Shown one piece after another: positions 24,712 through 33,773 of a DNA stretch of 64,000 bases. The stretch's first letter is position 1. Every line of letters starts with the position of its first letter. Made by a program: the position numbers and the translations under genes. Source of the DNA: Paraburkholderia bannensis NBRC 103871 (GTDB lineage Bacteria; Pseudomonadota; Gammaproteobacteria; Burkholderiales; Burkholderiaceae); contig NZ_BAYA01000030.1 in the NCBI RefSeq assembly GCF_000685015.1, positions 47,504 through 111,503 of the forward strand, read 5' to 3'. Under the pieces are notes generated by a model, which was not told the origin of the DNA, made no database searches, and worked only from the letters and a program-made list of their open reading frames with translations.

Positions 24712-26142
24712 ATGACAACAACACGTCGCACTACTCCTTTTTTTCGCGCCTGCGCCGCTTTGGCGGGCGTAGCACTCATCGCCGGATGTGCCTCCACGCC
24801 TGAAAGCGTCGCGCCCAAAAGCAATGGCTGGGTCAAGGACGAGGTTTCCGATTCCTACGTCTTCGGCTATCCGCTCGTGCTGATGGACGTGTCGCGTGCC
24901 GCCGCGACCGGCAGCGCGCCCGGCCAGGCCGCGCCGAATACGCTGCGCCATGCGCAGTCGCTGCCGCCCGTCGGCGCCTCCAGCCCGCCCGAACCCAATC
25001 TCGACACGCTGGTCTCGTCCGGCTGGCTCGATCTGGGCAAGGAACCCGTGCTGATTTCGCTGCCCGATACGCATGGCCGCTACATGGACGCGCGCGCGCT
25101 CGACATGTGGACGAACGTGCTCTGGTCGACGGCGGCGCAGCCCAATGAGCGCGTGAACGGTCTGAAGGCGCAAACGATTGCGTTCGTGCCCGCAGGCTGG
25201 AAGGGCACGCTGCCCGCGCGCGTGAAGCGGATCGACGTGAGCACGCGTTATGCGTGGTTCATCGCGCGCATCCAGACGCACGGCGGCGCCGACCTGAACG
25301 CGGTGCGCCGTCTCCAGCGCGGACTGCGCGTGGCGCCGCTGTCCGCGTGGGACGCGCACGGCAAGCGCGCCGCGCAGGCGGACGCACAAGCGGGCGCGGG
25401 CCTGAGCGGCGATCCGGTGGCGACGGGCACGCCCGCTTCGCAGGTCGCCGCGCTCGACGCCAATGGCTTCTTCAACCGTCTCGCGCTGGCGCTGGAGGAC
25501 AACGCGCCGGTGCCCGACGACCAGCATGCGCTCAAGATTCTCGGCGATCTCGGCGTGCAGGCGGGCGACGCGCAACTGCCGTCGGGCAGCAAGGACATGG
25601 CGATGGTCAAGGCGGGCCTCGACGATGGGCGCACGCGTGTCGCGACGCCGCCGTCGAATCTGCTGGCCGGCAACGGCTGGACCTGGGTCGGCGACGACGC
25701 GGGCAACTACGGCCCGGACTACGCGCTGCGCGCCTATGCGGCGTGGACGTCGCCGGGCCTGCCGACGAGCCGCGACGAAGTGCGCGCGCGCGTCGCGCAG
25801 GATGCCGATGGCCATGCGCTCAACGGCGCGAATCGCTACGTGATCCATTTCGACGCGAAGCAGGTGCCGCCGGTGCGCGGCTTCTGGTCGATCACGGCCT
25901 ACACGACCGACGGCGCGCTCGACGGCGACGCGCCCGTGCGCATCGCGTTCGGCGATCGCAATGGCGCGCATCGCAATCGCGACGGTTCGATCGACGTGCA
26001 TGTGAGCGCTGATCGTCCGCGCGGCGGCAGTAACTGGGTACCGGTGCCGAAGGGCGATTTCCGCCTCGTGCTGCGCATGTATGCCCCGAAGCCGCAGGCC
26101 ACCGACGGCAGCTGGCAGCCGCCTGCGATCGAGCGCCAGTGA
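24712..26142 (+). CDS. DUF1254/DUF1214 domain lipoprotein
   Basis: A 476-residue predicted lipoprotein. Residues 1-26 form a lipoprotein signal with lipobox LIAGC, giving Cys at about residue 26, so it should be anchored in the outer or inner membrane facing the periplasm. A DUF1254 domain follows (YVFGYPLVLMDVSR, then NLDTLVSSGWLDL and LPDTHGRYMDARALDMWTNV). The DUF1214 domain occupies the C-terminal third (RYVIHFDAKQVPPVRGFWSI, DGSIDVHVSADRPRGGSNWV). The two domains usually occur together; their function is not established. An intrinsic terminator follows 50 bp downstream, so the gene is probably monocistronic. Confidence 0.92.
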   Translation: MTTTRRTTPFFRACAALAGVALIAGCASTPESVAPKSNGWVKDEVSDSYVFGYPLVLMDVSRAAATGSAPGQAAPNTLRHAQSLPPVGASSPPEPNLDTLVSSGWLDLGKEPVLISLPDTHGRYMDARALDMWTNVLWSTAAQPNERVNGLKAQTIAFVPAGWKGTLPARVKRIDVSTRYAWFIARIQTHGGADLNAVRRLQRGLRVAPLSAWDAHGKRAAQADAQAGAGLSGDPVATGTPASQVAALDANGFFNRLALALEDNAPVPDDQHALKILGDLGVQAGDAQLPSGSKDMAMVKAGLDDGRTRVATPPSNLLAGNGWTWVGDDAGNYGPDYALRAYAAWTSPGLPTSRDEVRARVAQDADGHALNGANRYVIHFDAKQVPPVRGFWSITAYTTDGALDGDAPVRIAFGDRNGAHRNRDGSIDVHVSADRPRGGSNWVPVPKGDFRLVLRMYAPKPQATDGSWQPPAIERQ

Positions 26143-26162
26143 TTCGTTAAAGAGTGTCAGCG

Positions 26163-26219
26163 CAGCGGCATGAACGCCGCTGCATCTGTGAAAAAAAGCG
26201 GCCATAGCGCCGCTTTTTT
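26163..26219 (+). terminator. tandem hairpins ending in a rho-independent terminator
   Basis: Two successive stems share the AGCGGC/GCCGCT core. CAGCGGC (26163-26169) pairs with GCCGCTG (26176-26182). AGCGGC (26198-26203) pairs with GCCGCT (26209-26214) and is followed by TTTTTT. The preceding A-run makes the second stem longer and bidirectional. It ends the DUF1254 transcript. Confidence 0.8.
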
Positions 26220-26438
26220 CTTTGCAAGCCGCGTCCAGCGGCGCGCACGTCCCCTCTGCATCGCGCTTGCGCGCCCCGGCGTTTTACAGCCGCGCATGGC
26301 GCCATCGGGCCTATACTTCCGGCTGTCGGGCCGATCCGTCTGCCGAATGCCGCCTGTGTGTGGCCCGTTCGGCCGGGTATGGCCCAAGCCATTTCACTAC
26401 CCGCGGTGCGCCTGTCGCCGCGTCACTGGCCAGCAAGC

Positions 26439-29400
26439 ATGGCAAGTCTCAACAAAGCATCGCTGACTACCTCCCTGCAATCGGTGCGCGCCGTCGCGCG
26501 TGCGCCGCGTACCCGCAAGATCTTCACGGGTCTCGTGATCTTCCTCGTGGTGTTCGGCCTGCTCGGTTTCTTCGCCGCGCCGCCGCTGATCCGCCATATC
26601 GCCGAGCAGCAGTTGAGCAAGCAACTCGATCGTCCCGTCACGATCGCGCGCATCGCGCTCAATCCGTACACGTTGCGGCTCGAAGCGGATCGCGTGCATA
26701 TTGGCGAGCGCGGCGGCCAGGGCGATTTCGTCGATGTCGAACGGCTCGTGGTGAAGCCGTCGTGGTCGTCGATCTTTCGCGCGGCGCCCATCGTCGATGA
26801 AGTGCGGCTCGATTCGCCGCGCGTGACGATCGTGCGCCTGGACGCGCAGCGCTTTAACTTCTCCGACCTGGTCGACAAGTTCTCGAAGCCGTCCGAAAAG
26901 CCCAGCAGCAAGCCCGCGCAGTTCTCGGTGTCGAATATCCGCGTCGAGAACGGCCAGATTACCTTCGACGACCGCCTGCTCAACGAGAAGCATGTGATCG
27001 ACCGCTGGACGCTCGGCATTCCGTTTATCGCCACGCTGGCGTCGAAAACCGATATCTTCGTCGAGCCGCTGCTGCGCGCTCGCATCGACGGCGCTAGCAC
27101 GCTTGCCATCGACGGCAAGACCAAGCCGTTCGCGGCCTCGCGCGAGTCGGAAGTCGAGCTGCGCCTGACCGATCTCGATGTGCCGAAGCTGCTGACCTAT
27201 TCGCCGACGAAGCTCCCGGTCACGGTGAAGAGCGGCCTGCTTTCGACCAATCTCAAACTCGATTTCGTGATGACGGGCGAGAAGCCCACGCTGCGTGTTT
27301 CCGGCACGGCCGACCTGAACGATATCGATGCGACGGACAACGCCAACGCGCCGCTCTTCGGCGCGCATGGGCTGCATGTGGCGGCGAATTCGCTCGAACC
27401 GTTTGGCAACGTCTATCGCTTCGACGCGATCCGGCTCGATGCGCCGTCGGTCTGGCTGTCGCGCGACAAGGCGGGCGTGTTGAGCGTGGAGAAGCTCGTC
27501 GGCGCACCGGCGGCGAAGGCCGAAGCGAAGGGCGAAGTCAACGACAAGACGATCGCCGAGGCGAAGGCCGCGAGCGCACCCGCAGCGGCATCAGGCGCGA
27601 ACGCCCCAGTAACGGAAGCGGAAAAGGCGCTGCCGCTCGATCTCTCGATCCGCCAGTTCGCGATCACGGGCGGCGCGGTGCATGTGCATGACGAAGCCGC
27701 GTCGCGGCCCGTCGAGCAAGACTTGAGCAACGTCGCCGCGACGTTGTCGAACTTCTCGACCAGGGCAAAGGCTCCCGCGCCGTACACGCTCGCGTTCGCC
27801 GACCGCGACGGCGCGACGGCGCAGGTCTCGGGCAACTTCGGCATGGCCGCCAAACATGCCGACGCGAAGATCGCCGTCAACGCGCTGGCGCTGCCGGTCT
27901 GGCAGCCGTATATCGACAGCGTGACCGCCGCGCAGATCCTGGACGGCAAGCTCACGCTCGATTCGACCGTCACGGCGGACTGGTCGAAGTCGCCCGCCGC
28001 CGTGCAGGTGGGTGCGAGCACGCTCGGCCTGGAATCGATCAAGATCGCCGCGCGGGGCGCGAAGACGCCTGCGCTGGCGCTCGCCAGGGGCACGGTGCAG
28101 TTGACCCAGGTCGATCTCGCCGCGCGCACGGTGCAGATCGCATCGGTGGACGCGAACGGCCTCGCCGTGAACGCCGAGCGCATGAAGAACGGCGACATCG
28201 ATCTCATGAAGCTGGCGGGCGGCCACGAAGCCGCGCCGCAGCGCACGGCGATCCATGCCGCGCAGAAGTCGGTGAAGGAGGGCCCGGCGTGGCACTACAA
28301 GATCGATAACGTCAGCGTGAGCGGCGGCACGGTCAACTTCACGGACAGCACGACGCCGCGTCCCGTGAAGCTGTCGATCACACCGCTTGACCTCAAGATC
28401 CAGCAGGTCAGCGACGACATGCGCCACGCGCTGCCGATCGACCTCAAGGCGACCGTCAACCGCAAGGGCACGCTGGCGCTCAACGGCGACGTGAACCCGA
28501 CGCCGCTCAAGGCGCAACTGAAGATCGACGCGAACCGGCTCGACGCCGCGGCGTTCGAGCCGTACTTCGGCAATCAGCTCAACGCCACGATCGCCAGCGC
28601 GCTGCTCAACATGAAGGGCCAACTGGCGCTGGAGCAGGGCAAGGCGCTCAAGGCGAACTATCGCGGCGACGCGGCGCTCGTGGACGTGCGCATGCTCGAC
28701 AAGGCGACTTCGGATCCATTCGCGGGCTGGCGCTCGCTCGCGCTGTCGAACATGAAGGTCAGCTACGACGACGCGCGCGGCACCGACGTGGACGCAAGCC
28801 GCGTGACCTTCGCGGGCTTCTATGGCCGCGTGCTGCTGGACGCGCAGGGCAAGCTCAACCTCAAGGACGTGGTGGCGCACCAGAGCGGCGAAGCGCAGTC
28901 GCTCACGCGCGACACCAGCGCCGCCGAGCGTGGCCGCGAGCCGGTGCCGCTCACGCCGCAGGCCGCGAGTGCGCCTGAACTGGCTTCGGCGCCGGTGCCC
29001 GCGCCGGTGCCTGCATCGGGTGCATCGAAGACGGTGACGGCCGCGCAGCCGCCTTCGAAGCCGGTGCGCCTGCATTTCGGCCAGCTGGTGCTGCAGGGCG
29101 GCCGCGTCAACTACACCGACAACTTCATCAAGCCGAACTACACCGCCGATCTCGTGCAGATCCAGGGTACGGTGGGCGCGTTCGGCACTGAATCGACCAC
29201 GCCCGCGCCCGTCGATGTATCGGCGAAGCTGGCGGCGAACGGGCCCATCTCGATCAAGGGCTCGGTGAATCCGCTGATCGAGAAGCCCTCGCTCGACCTG
29301 ACCGCCAGCGCGCACGATATCGAGCTGACCAATCTCACGCCGTACTCGACCAAGTACGCGGGCTATCCGATCACGAAGGGCAAGCTCAATGTCGACCTGC

Positions 29401-30251
29401 ACTACCAGCTTGCCGACGACCAGCTCTCGGCGAACAACCATATCTTCATTGACCAGCTGACCTTTGGCGATCACGTCGATAACGATACGGCCACGAAGCT
29501 GCCGGTGCGCCTCGCGATTTCGCTGCTGAAGAACCGGCGCGGCGAGATCGACGTGAACATCCCGGTCTCCGGCTCGCTCTCGAATCCCGAGTTCAGCCTG
29601 GGCGGCCTGATCTGGAAGGCGGTGCTCAACCTGGTCGCCAAGGCCGTGACCGCGCCGTTTTCGCTGCTCGCGAATGCGTTTGGCGGCGGCGGGCAGGAAC
29701 TGGGCTATGTGGAGTTCGCGGCGGGCTCGGCGAAGCTCACCGACGCCGACGACCAGAAGCTCGACACCATCGCCAAGGCGCTCGACGACAAGCCGTCGAT
29801 CAAGATCGACCTGATCGGCCGTGTCGATCCGGCCGTGGACACGCCCGCGCTGCGCGAGCAGTACGTTGACCGCCTCGTGCGTCTGCAGAAGGTCAAGGAC
29901 ACGGTGGGCAACGGCGAAAGCGTCGATACGTCCGAGGTGAAGGTCGATCAGAAGGAATACGAAAAGTATCTGACCAAGGCCTACAAGGCGGGGGACTTCA
30001 AGAAGCCGCACAACATGATCGGCTTCACGAAGTCGATGCCCGTGGACGACATGAAGCAGGCGCTCGCCGAACATGCGCCCGTCGATGACGCCACGCTGCG
30101 CGACCTTGCGCAACAGCGTGCGCAGGCGGTGCAGCAGTACTTCGAAGGCAAGGTCGACCCGAGCCGCGTGTTTGTGGTGGCGCCCAAGCTCGATGCCAAG
30201 GGTATCGACGACAAGGGCGCGACGACGCGGGTGGATTTCGGCTTGAAGTGA
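26439..30251 (+). CDS. large DUF748/AsmA-like envelope protein
   Basis: A 1270-residue protein with one N-terminal membrane anchor (about residues 28-52, FTGLVIFLVVFGLLGFFAAP) and a very long periplasmic beta-rich body. APPLIRHIAEQQLSKQLDRP with VTIARIALNPYTLRLEADRV is the typical AsmA/DUF748 opening. Repeated segments such as VRVENGQITFDDRLL-like, GGAVHVHDEAAS and GGRVNYTDNFIKPNYTAD are the repeating units of this family. Near residues 1080-1150 an OmpA-like stretch appears (YVEFAAGSAKLTDADDQKLD). AsmA-like proteins are linked to lipid transport or outer-membrane homeostasis. The ATG at 26439 starts just before the basic stretch; upstream in-frame sequence is not family-like. It is apparently monocistronic. 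Confidence 0.88.
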   Translation: MASLNKASLTTSLQSVRAVARAPRTRKIFTGLVIFLVVFGLLGFFAAPPLIRHIAEQQLSKQLDRPVTIARIALNPYTLRLEADRVHIGERGGQGDFVDVERLVVKPSWSSIFRAAPIVDEVRLDSPRVTIVRLDAQRFNFSDLVDKFSKPSEKPSSKPAQFSVSNIRVENGQITFDDRLLNEKHVIDRWTLGIPFIATLASKTDIFVEPLLRARIDGASTLAIDGKTKPFAASRESEVELRLTDLDVPKLLTYSPTKLPVTVKSGLLSTNLKLDFVMTGEKPTLRVSGTADLNDIDATDNANAPLFGAHGLHVAANSLEPFGNVYRFDAIRLDAPSVWLSRDKAGVLSVEKLVGAPAAKAEAKGEVNDKTIAEAKAASAPAAASGANAPVTEAEKALPLDLSIRQFAITGGAVHVHDEAASRPVEQDLSNVAATLSNFSTRAKAPAPYTLAFADRDGATAQVSGNFGMAAKHADAKIAVNALALPVWQPYIDSVTAAQILDGKLTLDSTVTADWSKSPAAVQVGASTLGLESIKIAARGAKTPALALARGTVQLTQVDLAARTVQIASVDANGLAVNAERMKNGDIDLMKLAGGHEAAPQRTAIHAAQKSVKEGPAWHYKIDNVSVSGGTVNFTDSTTPRPVKLSITPLDLKIQQVSDDMRHALPIDLKATVNRKGTLALNGDVNPTPLKAQLKIDANRLDAAAFEPYFGNQLNATIASALLNMKGQLALEQGKALKANYRGDAALVDVRMLDKATSDPFAGWRSLALSNMKVSYDDARGTDVDASRVTFAGFYGRVLLDAQGKLNLKDVVAHQSGEAQSLTRDTSAAERGREPVPLTPQAASAPELASAPVPAPVPASGASKTVTAAQPPSKPVRLHFGQLVLQGGRVNYTDNFIKPNYTADLVQIQGTVGAFGTESTTPAPVDVSAKLAANGPISIKGSVNPLIEKPSLDLTASAHDIELTNLTPYSTKYAGYPITKGKLNVDLHYQLADDQLSANNHIFIDQLTFGDHVDNDTATKLPVRLAISLLKNRRGEIDVNIPVSGSLSNPEFSLGGLIWKAVLNLVAKAVTAPFSLLANAFGGGGQELGYVEFAAGSAKLTDADDQKLDTIAKALDDKPSIKIDLIGRVDPAVDTPALREQYVDRLVRLQKVKDTVGNGESVDTSEVKVDQKEYEKYLTKAYKAGDFKKPHNMIGFTKSMPVDDMKQALAEHAPVDDATLRDLAQQRAQAVQQYFEGKVDPSRVFVVAPKLDAKGIDDKGATTRVDFGLK

Positions 30252-30278
30252 AGTGAGGGGTGAAGCGAGGCTTGCAAG

Positions 30279-30306
30279 ACGAGGCGCGTTGAATCGCGCG
30301 CCTCGT
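30279..30306. terminator. hairpin between convergent genes
   Basis: ACGAGGCGCG (30279-30288) pairs perfectly with CGCGCCTCGT (30297-30306) across an 8-nt loop. It lies between the convergent DUF748 gene and the amidase. U-runs are weak on both sides, so termination efficiency is uncertain. Confidence 0.5.
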
Positions 30307-30319
30307 TGTCAACGCAACC

Positions 30320-31804
30320 TTATGCCGCGAGCAGCGGCGGCACGCGGCGCTTGACCCACTGCGTCGCCTGATCGTAGGCGTGCGCGATTTGCAGTACGGA
30401 CAGGTCGGCCTGCGGCTTGCCGATCACCTGCAAGCCCATTGGCAGCCCCTGTGCGTTGAAGCCCGCTGGCACGCTGACGACCGGCAAGCCAGCGAGGCTC
30501 GCGCCGATCACCACTTCCATCCAGCGATGGTACGTGTCCATCTCGCGGCCCGCGATCGACTTGGGCCAGTGCTGGGCTGCATCGAACGCAAAGAGTTGCG
30601 CGCTCGGCAGCGCCAGGTAGTCGTATTGCTCGAACAGCGCGAGCAGCGCGTTGTACCACTGGCTGCGCGCCACTGACGCATTCCACACATCCTCGCCCGA
30701 CAACGCGAAGCCGCCTTCCACTTCCCACTGCGCCTCGGGCTTGAGCAGTTCGCGCTTCGCCGGATCGCGATAGAGCGCGCCCAGAGAACCGGCCACCGAG
30801 AAGTGGCGCAGCGTGCGCCAGCATTCCCAGAGCTTTTCCATCGGATAGTCGGGACGCGCGGCCTCGACCTTGCAGCCAATCGCGCCGAAATCCCCGAGCG
30901 CCGTTTCGCACAGCGCGAGCACGCCGTCTTCCATCGGCAGGTAGCCGTTGTAGTCGCCCAGCCAGCCAATGCGCGCGCTGCCGAAGTCGCGTGCGAGCGG
31001 CTGCGCGAACTGCGCTGCGTCCTGCGCAATCGACAAGGGTGCGCGTGCATCGTAGCCCGCTTGCGTCGACAGCAGCATGGCGAGGTCGGGCACGCTGCGG
31101 CCCATCGGCCCTGCATAGCCGAGCTGGTTGTAGAACAGGTCGACGGACGGCACCGAGGGCACGCGCCCCTGCGATGGCCGGAAACCGAATACGTTGTTCC
31201 AGCCCGCCGGATTGCGCAGCGAACCCATCATGTCGCTGCCGTCGGCCACCGGCAGCATGCGCAGCGCGAGCGCCACAGCCGTGCCGCCGCTGCTGCCGCC
31301 CGCGCTGCGCGTGGCGTCGTAAGCATTGAGCGTGGTACCGAACACCGTGTTGTAGGTGTGCGAGCCAAGGCCGAATTCCGGCGAATTGGTCTTGCCGATA
31401 AAGATGGCGCCCTGCGCGCGCATGCGTGCGGCCATGAGGGCGTCGGCCTTCGGCACTTCGTCGCGGAAGATCGGCGAGCCTTGCGTCGAGGCAATACCCG
31501 CAGTCGCCGTGAGATCCTTCGGCGCCTGCGGAATGCCATGCAGCCAGCCGAGATATTCGCCGCGTGCGAGCTGTGCGTCGCGTTCGCCGGCTTCCTTGAG
31601 GAGCGCCGCGCGCTCGCGCAGCGACACGATCGCATTGGCCGGCGTGTTCACGCGCGCGATGTGATCGAGGAAGGCGGTCATGACTTCGCGGCACGAGACC
31701 TTGCGCAGGCGAATCCATTGCGACAGTTCGAGGGCGTCGGCGGCAACGATGTCGGCGGGCGTGGAAGGCGAGGTAAAAGCGAAGGAGGGCGATGCCTGAT
31801 TCAT
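30320..31804 (-). CDS. amidase (amidase-signature family)
   Basis: A 494-residue amide hydrolase with the Ser-cisSer-Lys catalytic triad. Lys 96 lies in APKDLTATAG, the cis-Ser in AGGSSGGTAVALA (about 171-172), and the nucleophile Ser 195 in DMMGSLRNPA. Length fits the family. The ATG at 31804 gives MNQASPSFAF; an in-frame start further upstream adds 24 residues unlike amidases. Substrate cannot be predicted from the signature. It is transcribed away from the orphan response regulator across a 255-bp divergent gap and converges on the DUF748 gene. No transporter or regulator is coupled to it. Confidence 0.92.
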   Translation of the reverse strand: MNQASPSFAFTSPSTPADIVAADALELSQWIRLRKVSCREVMTAFLDHIARVNTPANAIVSLRERAALLKEAGERDAQLARGEYLGWLHGIPQAPKDLTATAGIASTQGSPIFRDEVPKADALMAARMRAQGAIFIGKTNSPEFGLGSHTYNTVFGTTLNAYDATRSAGGSSGGTAVALALRMLPVADGSDMMGSLRNPAGWNNVFGFRPSQGRVPSVPSVDLFYNQLGYAGPMGRSVPDLAMLLSTQAGYDARAPLSIAQDAAQFAQPLARDFGSARIGWLGDYNGYLPMEDGVLALCETALGDFGAIGCKVEAARPDYPMEKLWECWRTLRHFSVAGSLGALYRDPAKRELLKPEAQWEVEGGFALSGEDVWNASVARSQWYNALLALFEQYDYLALPSAQLFAFDAAQHWPKSIAGREMDTYHRWMEVVIGASLAGLPVVSVPAGFNAQGLPMGLQVIGKPQADLSVLQIAHAYDQATQWVKRRVPPLLAA

Positions 31805-32059
31805 ACGTGACTCTCGTTGACGAATGGTTGCGAATAAAACAGGGGGGAGGTTTATTGTCGCGCGTCGAACTCGCAAGCGAAAGGGAACGGCTGGTTGCCG
31901 CGTGAATCAGCGGTTGCCGCCTGGCGCTTTACGTTGATCGGGGTTACCCCTGGGACTTGGCTGGCAGCGTTTCAGATTTTTCCTATGCAAAAAGCGGAGT
32001 GTGTCGTTCAGGCTGTAGTTTTCGCGCCGAGAGGCGTTACGAATTCACGCCCCGAAAAT

Positions 32060-32674
32060 ATGGAACAAAAAATGAAGCGCATCGTGGTTATCGACGATCA
32101 CCCGATCGTCCTCAAGATGCTCGCCAACGTCCTGCATACCGAATATGAACTGGTGGGCGAATGCGGCGACGGCGAAGAGGGTCTGCGTCTTGTCCACGCC
32201 TTGCAGCCGGATCTCGTGATTCTCGATCTCGAATTGCCGAAGCTCGATGGCCTGTCGGTCATTCGCGGCATTCGCAGCCGTCAGGCCGGCACGCGCGTGC
32301 TGGTGCTGTCGGCCAAGCCCGAGCAGGTCATGGCCAATCACACGCGCATCGCGGGCGCGAACGGTTATGTGAGCAAGAGCCGCGGCGTGGAGGAACTATG
32401 CGGCGTGGTGAAGGCGGTTCTGCTGGGCTACGACTGCTTTCCGGCGGGCAGTTGCGGCGGCGGGCGCGACGTGGCGCTCAATGGACTGTCGCCGCGCGAG
32501 GTCGAAGTGCTTCAGTATCTCGCGCGCGGCATGAGCAACAAAGGCGTCGCAGCGCGCCTGGGGCTCTCCGACAAGACCGTGAGCACTTACAAGACGCGTG
32601 TGCTCGACAAGCTGGGCGTGTCGTCGCTGGCGGCGCTGATCGAGTTCGCCACGCTGAACAAACTCATCGACTGA
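32060..32674 (+). CDS. NarL/LuxR-family response regulator (orphan)
   Basis: A 204-residue two-component regulator resembling BvgA/EvgA. The receiver domain (residues 5-120) has the acidic pair in VVIDDHPIV, the phospho-acceptor Asp in LVILDLELPKLDG, and the conserved Lys in GYVSKSRG. A linker leads to a LuxR-type HTH (about 140-200: LSPREVEVLQYLARGMSNKG, SDKTVSTYKTRVLDKLGV). Start choice lies between ATG 32060 and ATG 32072 (MKRIVVIDD); a GGA before the latter could favour it. No histidine kinase is adjacent, so it is an orphan regulator. The minus strand downstream ends in a terminator that faces this gene. Confidence 0.92.
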   Translation: MEQKMKRIVVIDDHPIVLKMLANVLHTEYELVGECGDGEEGLRLVHALQPDLVILDLELPKLDGLSVIRGIRSRQAGTRVLVLSAKPEQVMANHTRIAGANGYVSKSRGVEELCGVVKAVLLGYDCFPAGSCGGGRDVALNGLSPREVEVLQYLARGMSNKGVAARLGLSDKTVSTYKTRVLDKLGVSSLAALIEFATLNKLID

Positions 32675-32701
32675 CCAGATTCGGTCACGTTTGCGGCGGC
32701 C

Positions 32702-32733
32702 AAAAAAAAGCCCCAACCAACGGAGGTCGGGGC
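32702..32733 (-). terminator. strong rho-independent terminator on minus strand
   Basis: GCCCCAACC (32710-32718) pairs with GGTCGGGGC (32725-32733) with one mismatch and a 6-nt loop. On the minus strand it is followed by eight U residues encoded at 32702-32709. It would stop transcription coming from the 32.8-33.4 kb side. Confidence 0.8.
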
Positions 32734-32925
32734 AATGAGAATACACCGTGCGCTCCGGGGAACGAAACGCCCAACAACGTTACCGTCACAGCGCGAACGA
32801 AGCAACGCGAGAGCATTACCCTGCATTACCGCTGACGCGCCTTGAGCATCGCGAAAACGTTTGCTGATGCGCTTTTTTTCGCTTCTGTACAGAACTAACA
32901 ACCCTGCATTTACAGCCTGTTTTCA
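32702..32925 (-). ncRNA. candidate small RNA (about 190-220 nt)
   Basis: On the minus strand, TTGATT (32947-32952) and a TATGAA-like -10 (about 32923-32928) are spaced roughly as a sigma70 promoter, overlapping an inverted repeat. Transcription would then run to the terminator at 32702. No conserved protein is encoded. This is a prediction from promoter plus terminator only; the transcript could instead be the 3' extension of the small periplasmic gene upstream. Confidence 0.3.
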
Positions 32926-33039
32926 TAATTTTTGATTCGGATGTCGAATCAATTAATTGGGGTTGCGACCGATTCTTCAGGGCGGGGCGAGTAAGCAAGT
33001 GAAATGAGCGGCTTATCGCAGGTTTGCAAATGCCAATGC

Positions 33040-33081
33040 GCCGAGGCCGGTCACTCCCGTTCAGGAGCGACCGGCCTCGGC
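33040..33081. repeat. long GC-rich inverted repeat (13-bp perfect arms)
   Basis: GCCGAGGCCGGTC (33040-33052) is mirrored by GACCGGCCTCGGC (33069-33081). Inside the loop CTCC and GGAG can pair further, giving a long stable hairpin. It lies 38 bp past the stop of the His-rich periplasmic protein but has no U-tract. It may protect or attenuate that transcript. Confidence 0.75.
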
Positions 33082-33118
33082 GGTGTCACGCTTGATCGAT
33101 CAGACGATTATCGATCGA

Positions 33119-33436
33119 TCAGTAGCGCGGCGGGGGCGGCGGACGATGGTCGTCGTCGTGCCAGCGCGGGGGACCCGGATCGTGCGGATGATGGTGCATC
33201 CATTCGTCGTGTTCCCAGTAGCGGTGGCCGTCCCAGTAACGGTTGTCGTGCCAGCCGATCGATACTTGCACGCCCACCGGCATCATATGCGCTTCACCGT
33301 AGTGCGGCGCCGAGTCGGCGCGCAGACCGTAAGGCGCGGACTGGGCGAAGGCGCTCGAGGCACCCATCAGCGCACCGCCTGCCAGCAGCGCGGCTGCGAG
33401 AGCGCGTGCGGGGGTCTTCCAGCTCTTCGTATTCAT
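33119..33436 (-). CDS. small exported His/Trp/Pro-rich protein
   Basis: A 105-residue protein of unknown function. MNTKSWKTPARALAAALLAG and the following ALMGASSAFAQ form a signal peptide with cleavage after FAQ at about residue 32. The mature part is rich in His, Asp, Trp, Tyr and Pro (VQVSIGWHDNRYWDGHRYWE, then MHHHPHDPGPPRWHDDDH), ending in a run of prolines. Such composition suggests metal binding or a flexible envelope protein, but no domain is established. A ribosome-binding site AGGAGGAAAGAAC precedes the ATG. It is monocistronic, with a hairpin after it. Confidence 0.75.
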   Translation of the reverse strand: MNTKSWKTPARALAAALLAGGALMGASSAFAQSAPYGLRADSAPHYGEAHMMPVGVQVSIGWHDNRYWDGHRYWEHDEWMHHHPHDPGPPRWHDDDHRPPPPPRY

Positions 33437-33773
33437 GTTCTTTCCTCCTCATCGAAGTCTGTCGTTCGCTTCTTGCTGCGCTTGACGCGCTGCGTTGCGT
33501 TCGACCGTGGAACAGAGCTTATCGGGCGGAAGTCGGTGAATACGTGAGCACTTGTAAGCTTTCATTTCGAGCCAACCGTCACACGAAAAGGCTGATTTAA
33601 CGATTGGGCCTTGATGCAAAAAGGATTACAGGCTGTTTCTGAACCTTGCCATTCGATTTCAAAGGGTCGGGTTGTCAAGAGGCGTTACATTCGGCCCTTA
33701 CCCGACCCCAAAGCGCAACAACCGTTGCGCCCGCAACATTTCATTAGTATTTCATTTGCGATTCAAATGCCCT
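33437..33773. other. intergenic region between the His-rich protein and the acyl-CoA synthetase
   Basis: This 337-bp stretch has lower GC than its surroundings and separates two minus-strand genes. A 9-bp perfect inverted repeat, GGGTCGGGT (33664-33672) with ACCCGACCC (33700-33708), sits 66 bp past the synthetase stop. It has a 27-nt loop and may end that transcript. The promoter of the small protein should lie near 33450-33600. No gene is supported. Confidence 0.4.

Larger units (their letters stand above)
32675..33118. other. intergenic region with terminator, AT-rich tract, palindromes and possible sRNA
   Basis: This 444-bp gap contains a minus-strand rho-independent terminator (32702-32733), a low-GC tract (about 32860-32960) with an 8-bp inverted repeat at 32932-32952, a long GC-rich hairpin at 33040-33081, and two copies of GATCGATCAG (33094-33103 and 33113-33122). 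No protein gene is convincing. The terminator without an upstream coding gene suggests a minus-strand small RNA. Confidence 0.55.

Noticed and set aside
27591..30113. 840-codon open frame antisense to the DUF748 gene
   Set aside because: It mirrors the real gene's codons in a GC-rich genome, is extremely rich in Arg, His and Glu, has no domain, and the plus-strand protein shows clear family features.
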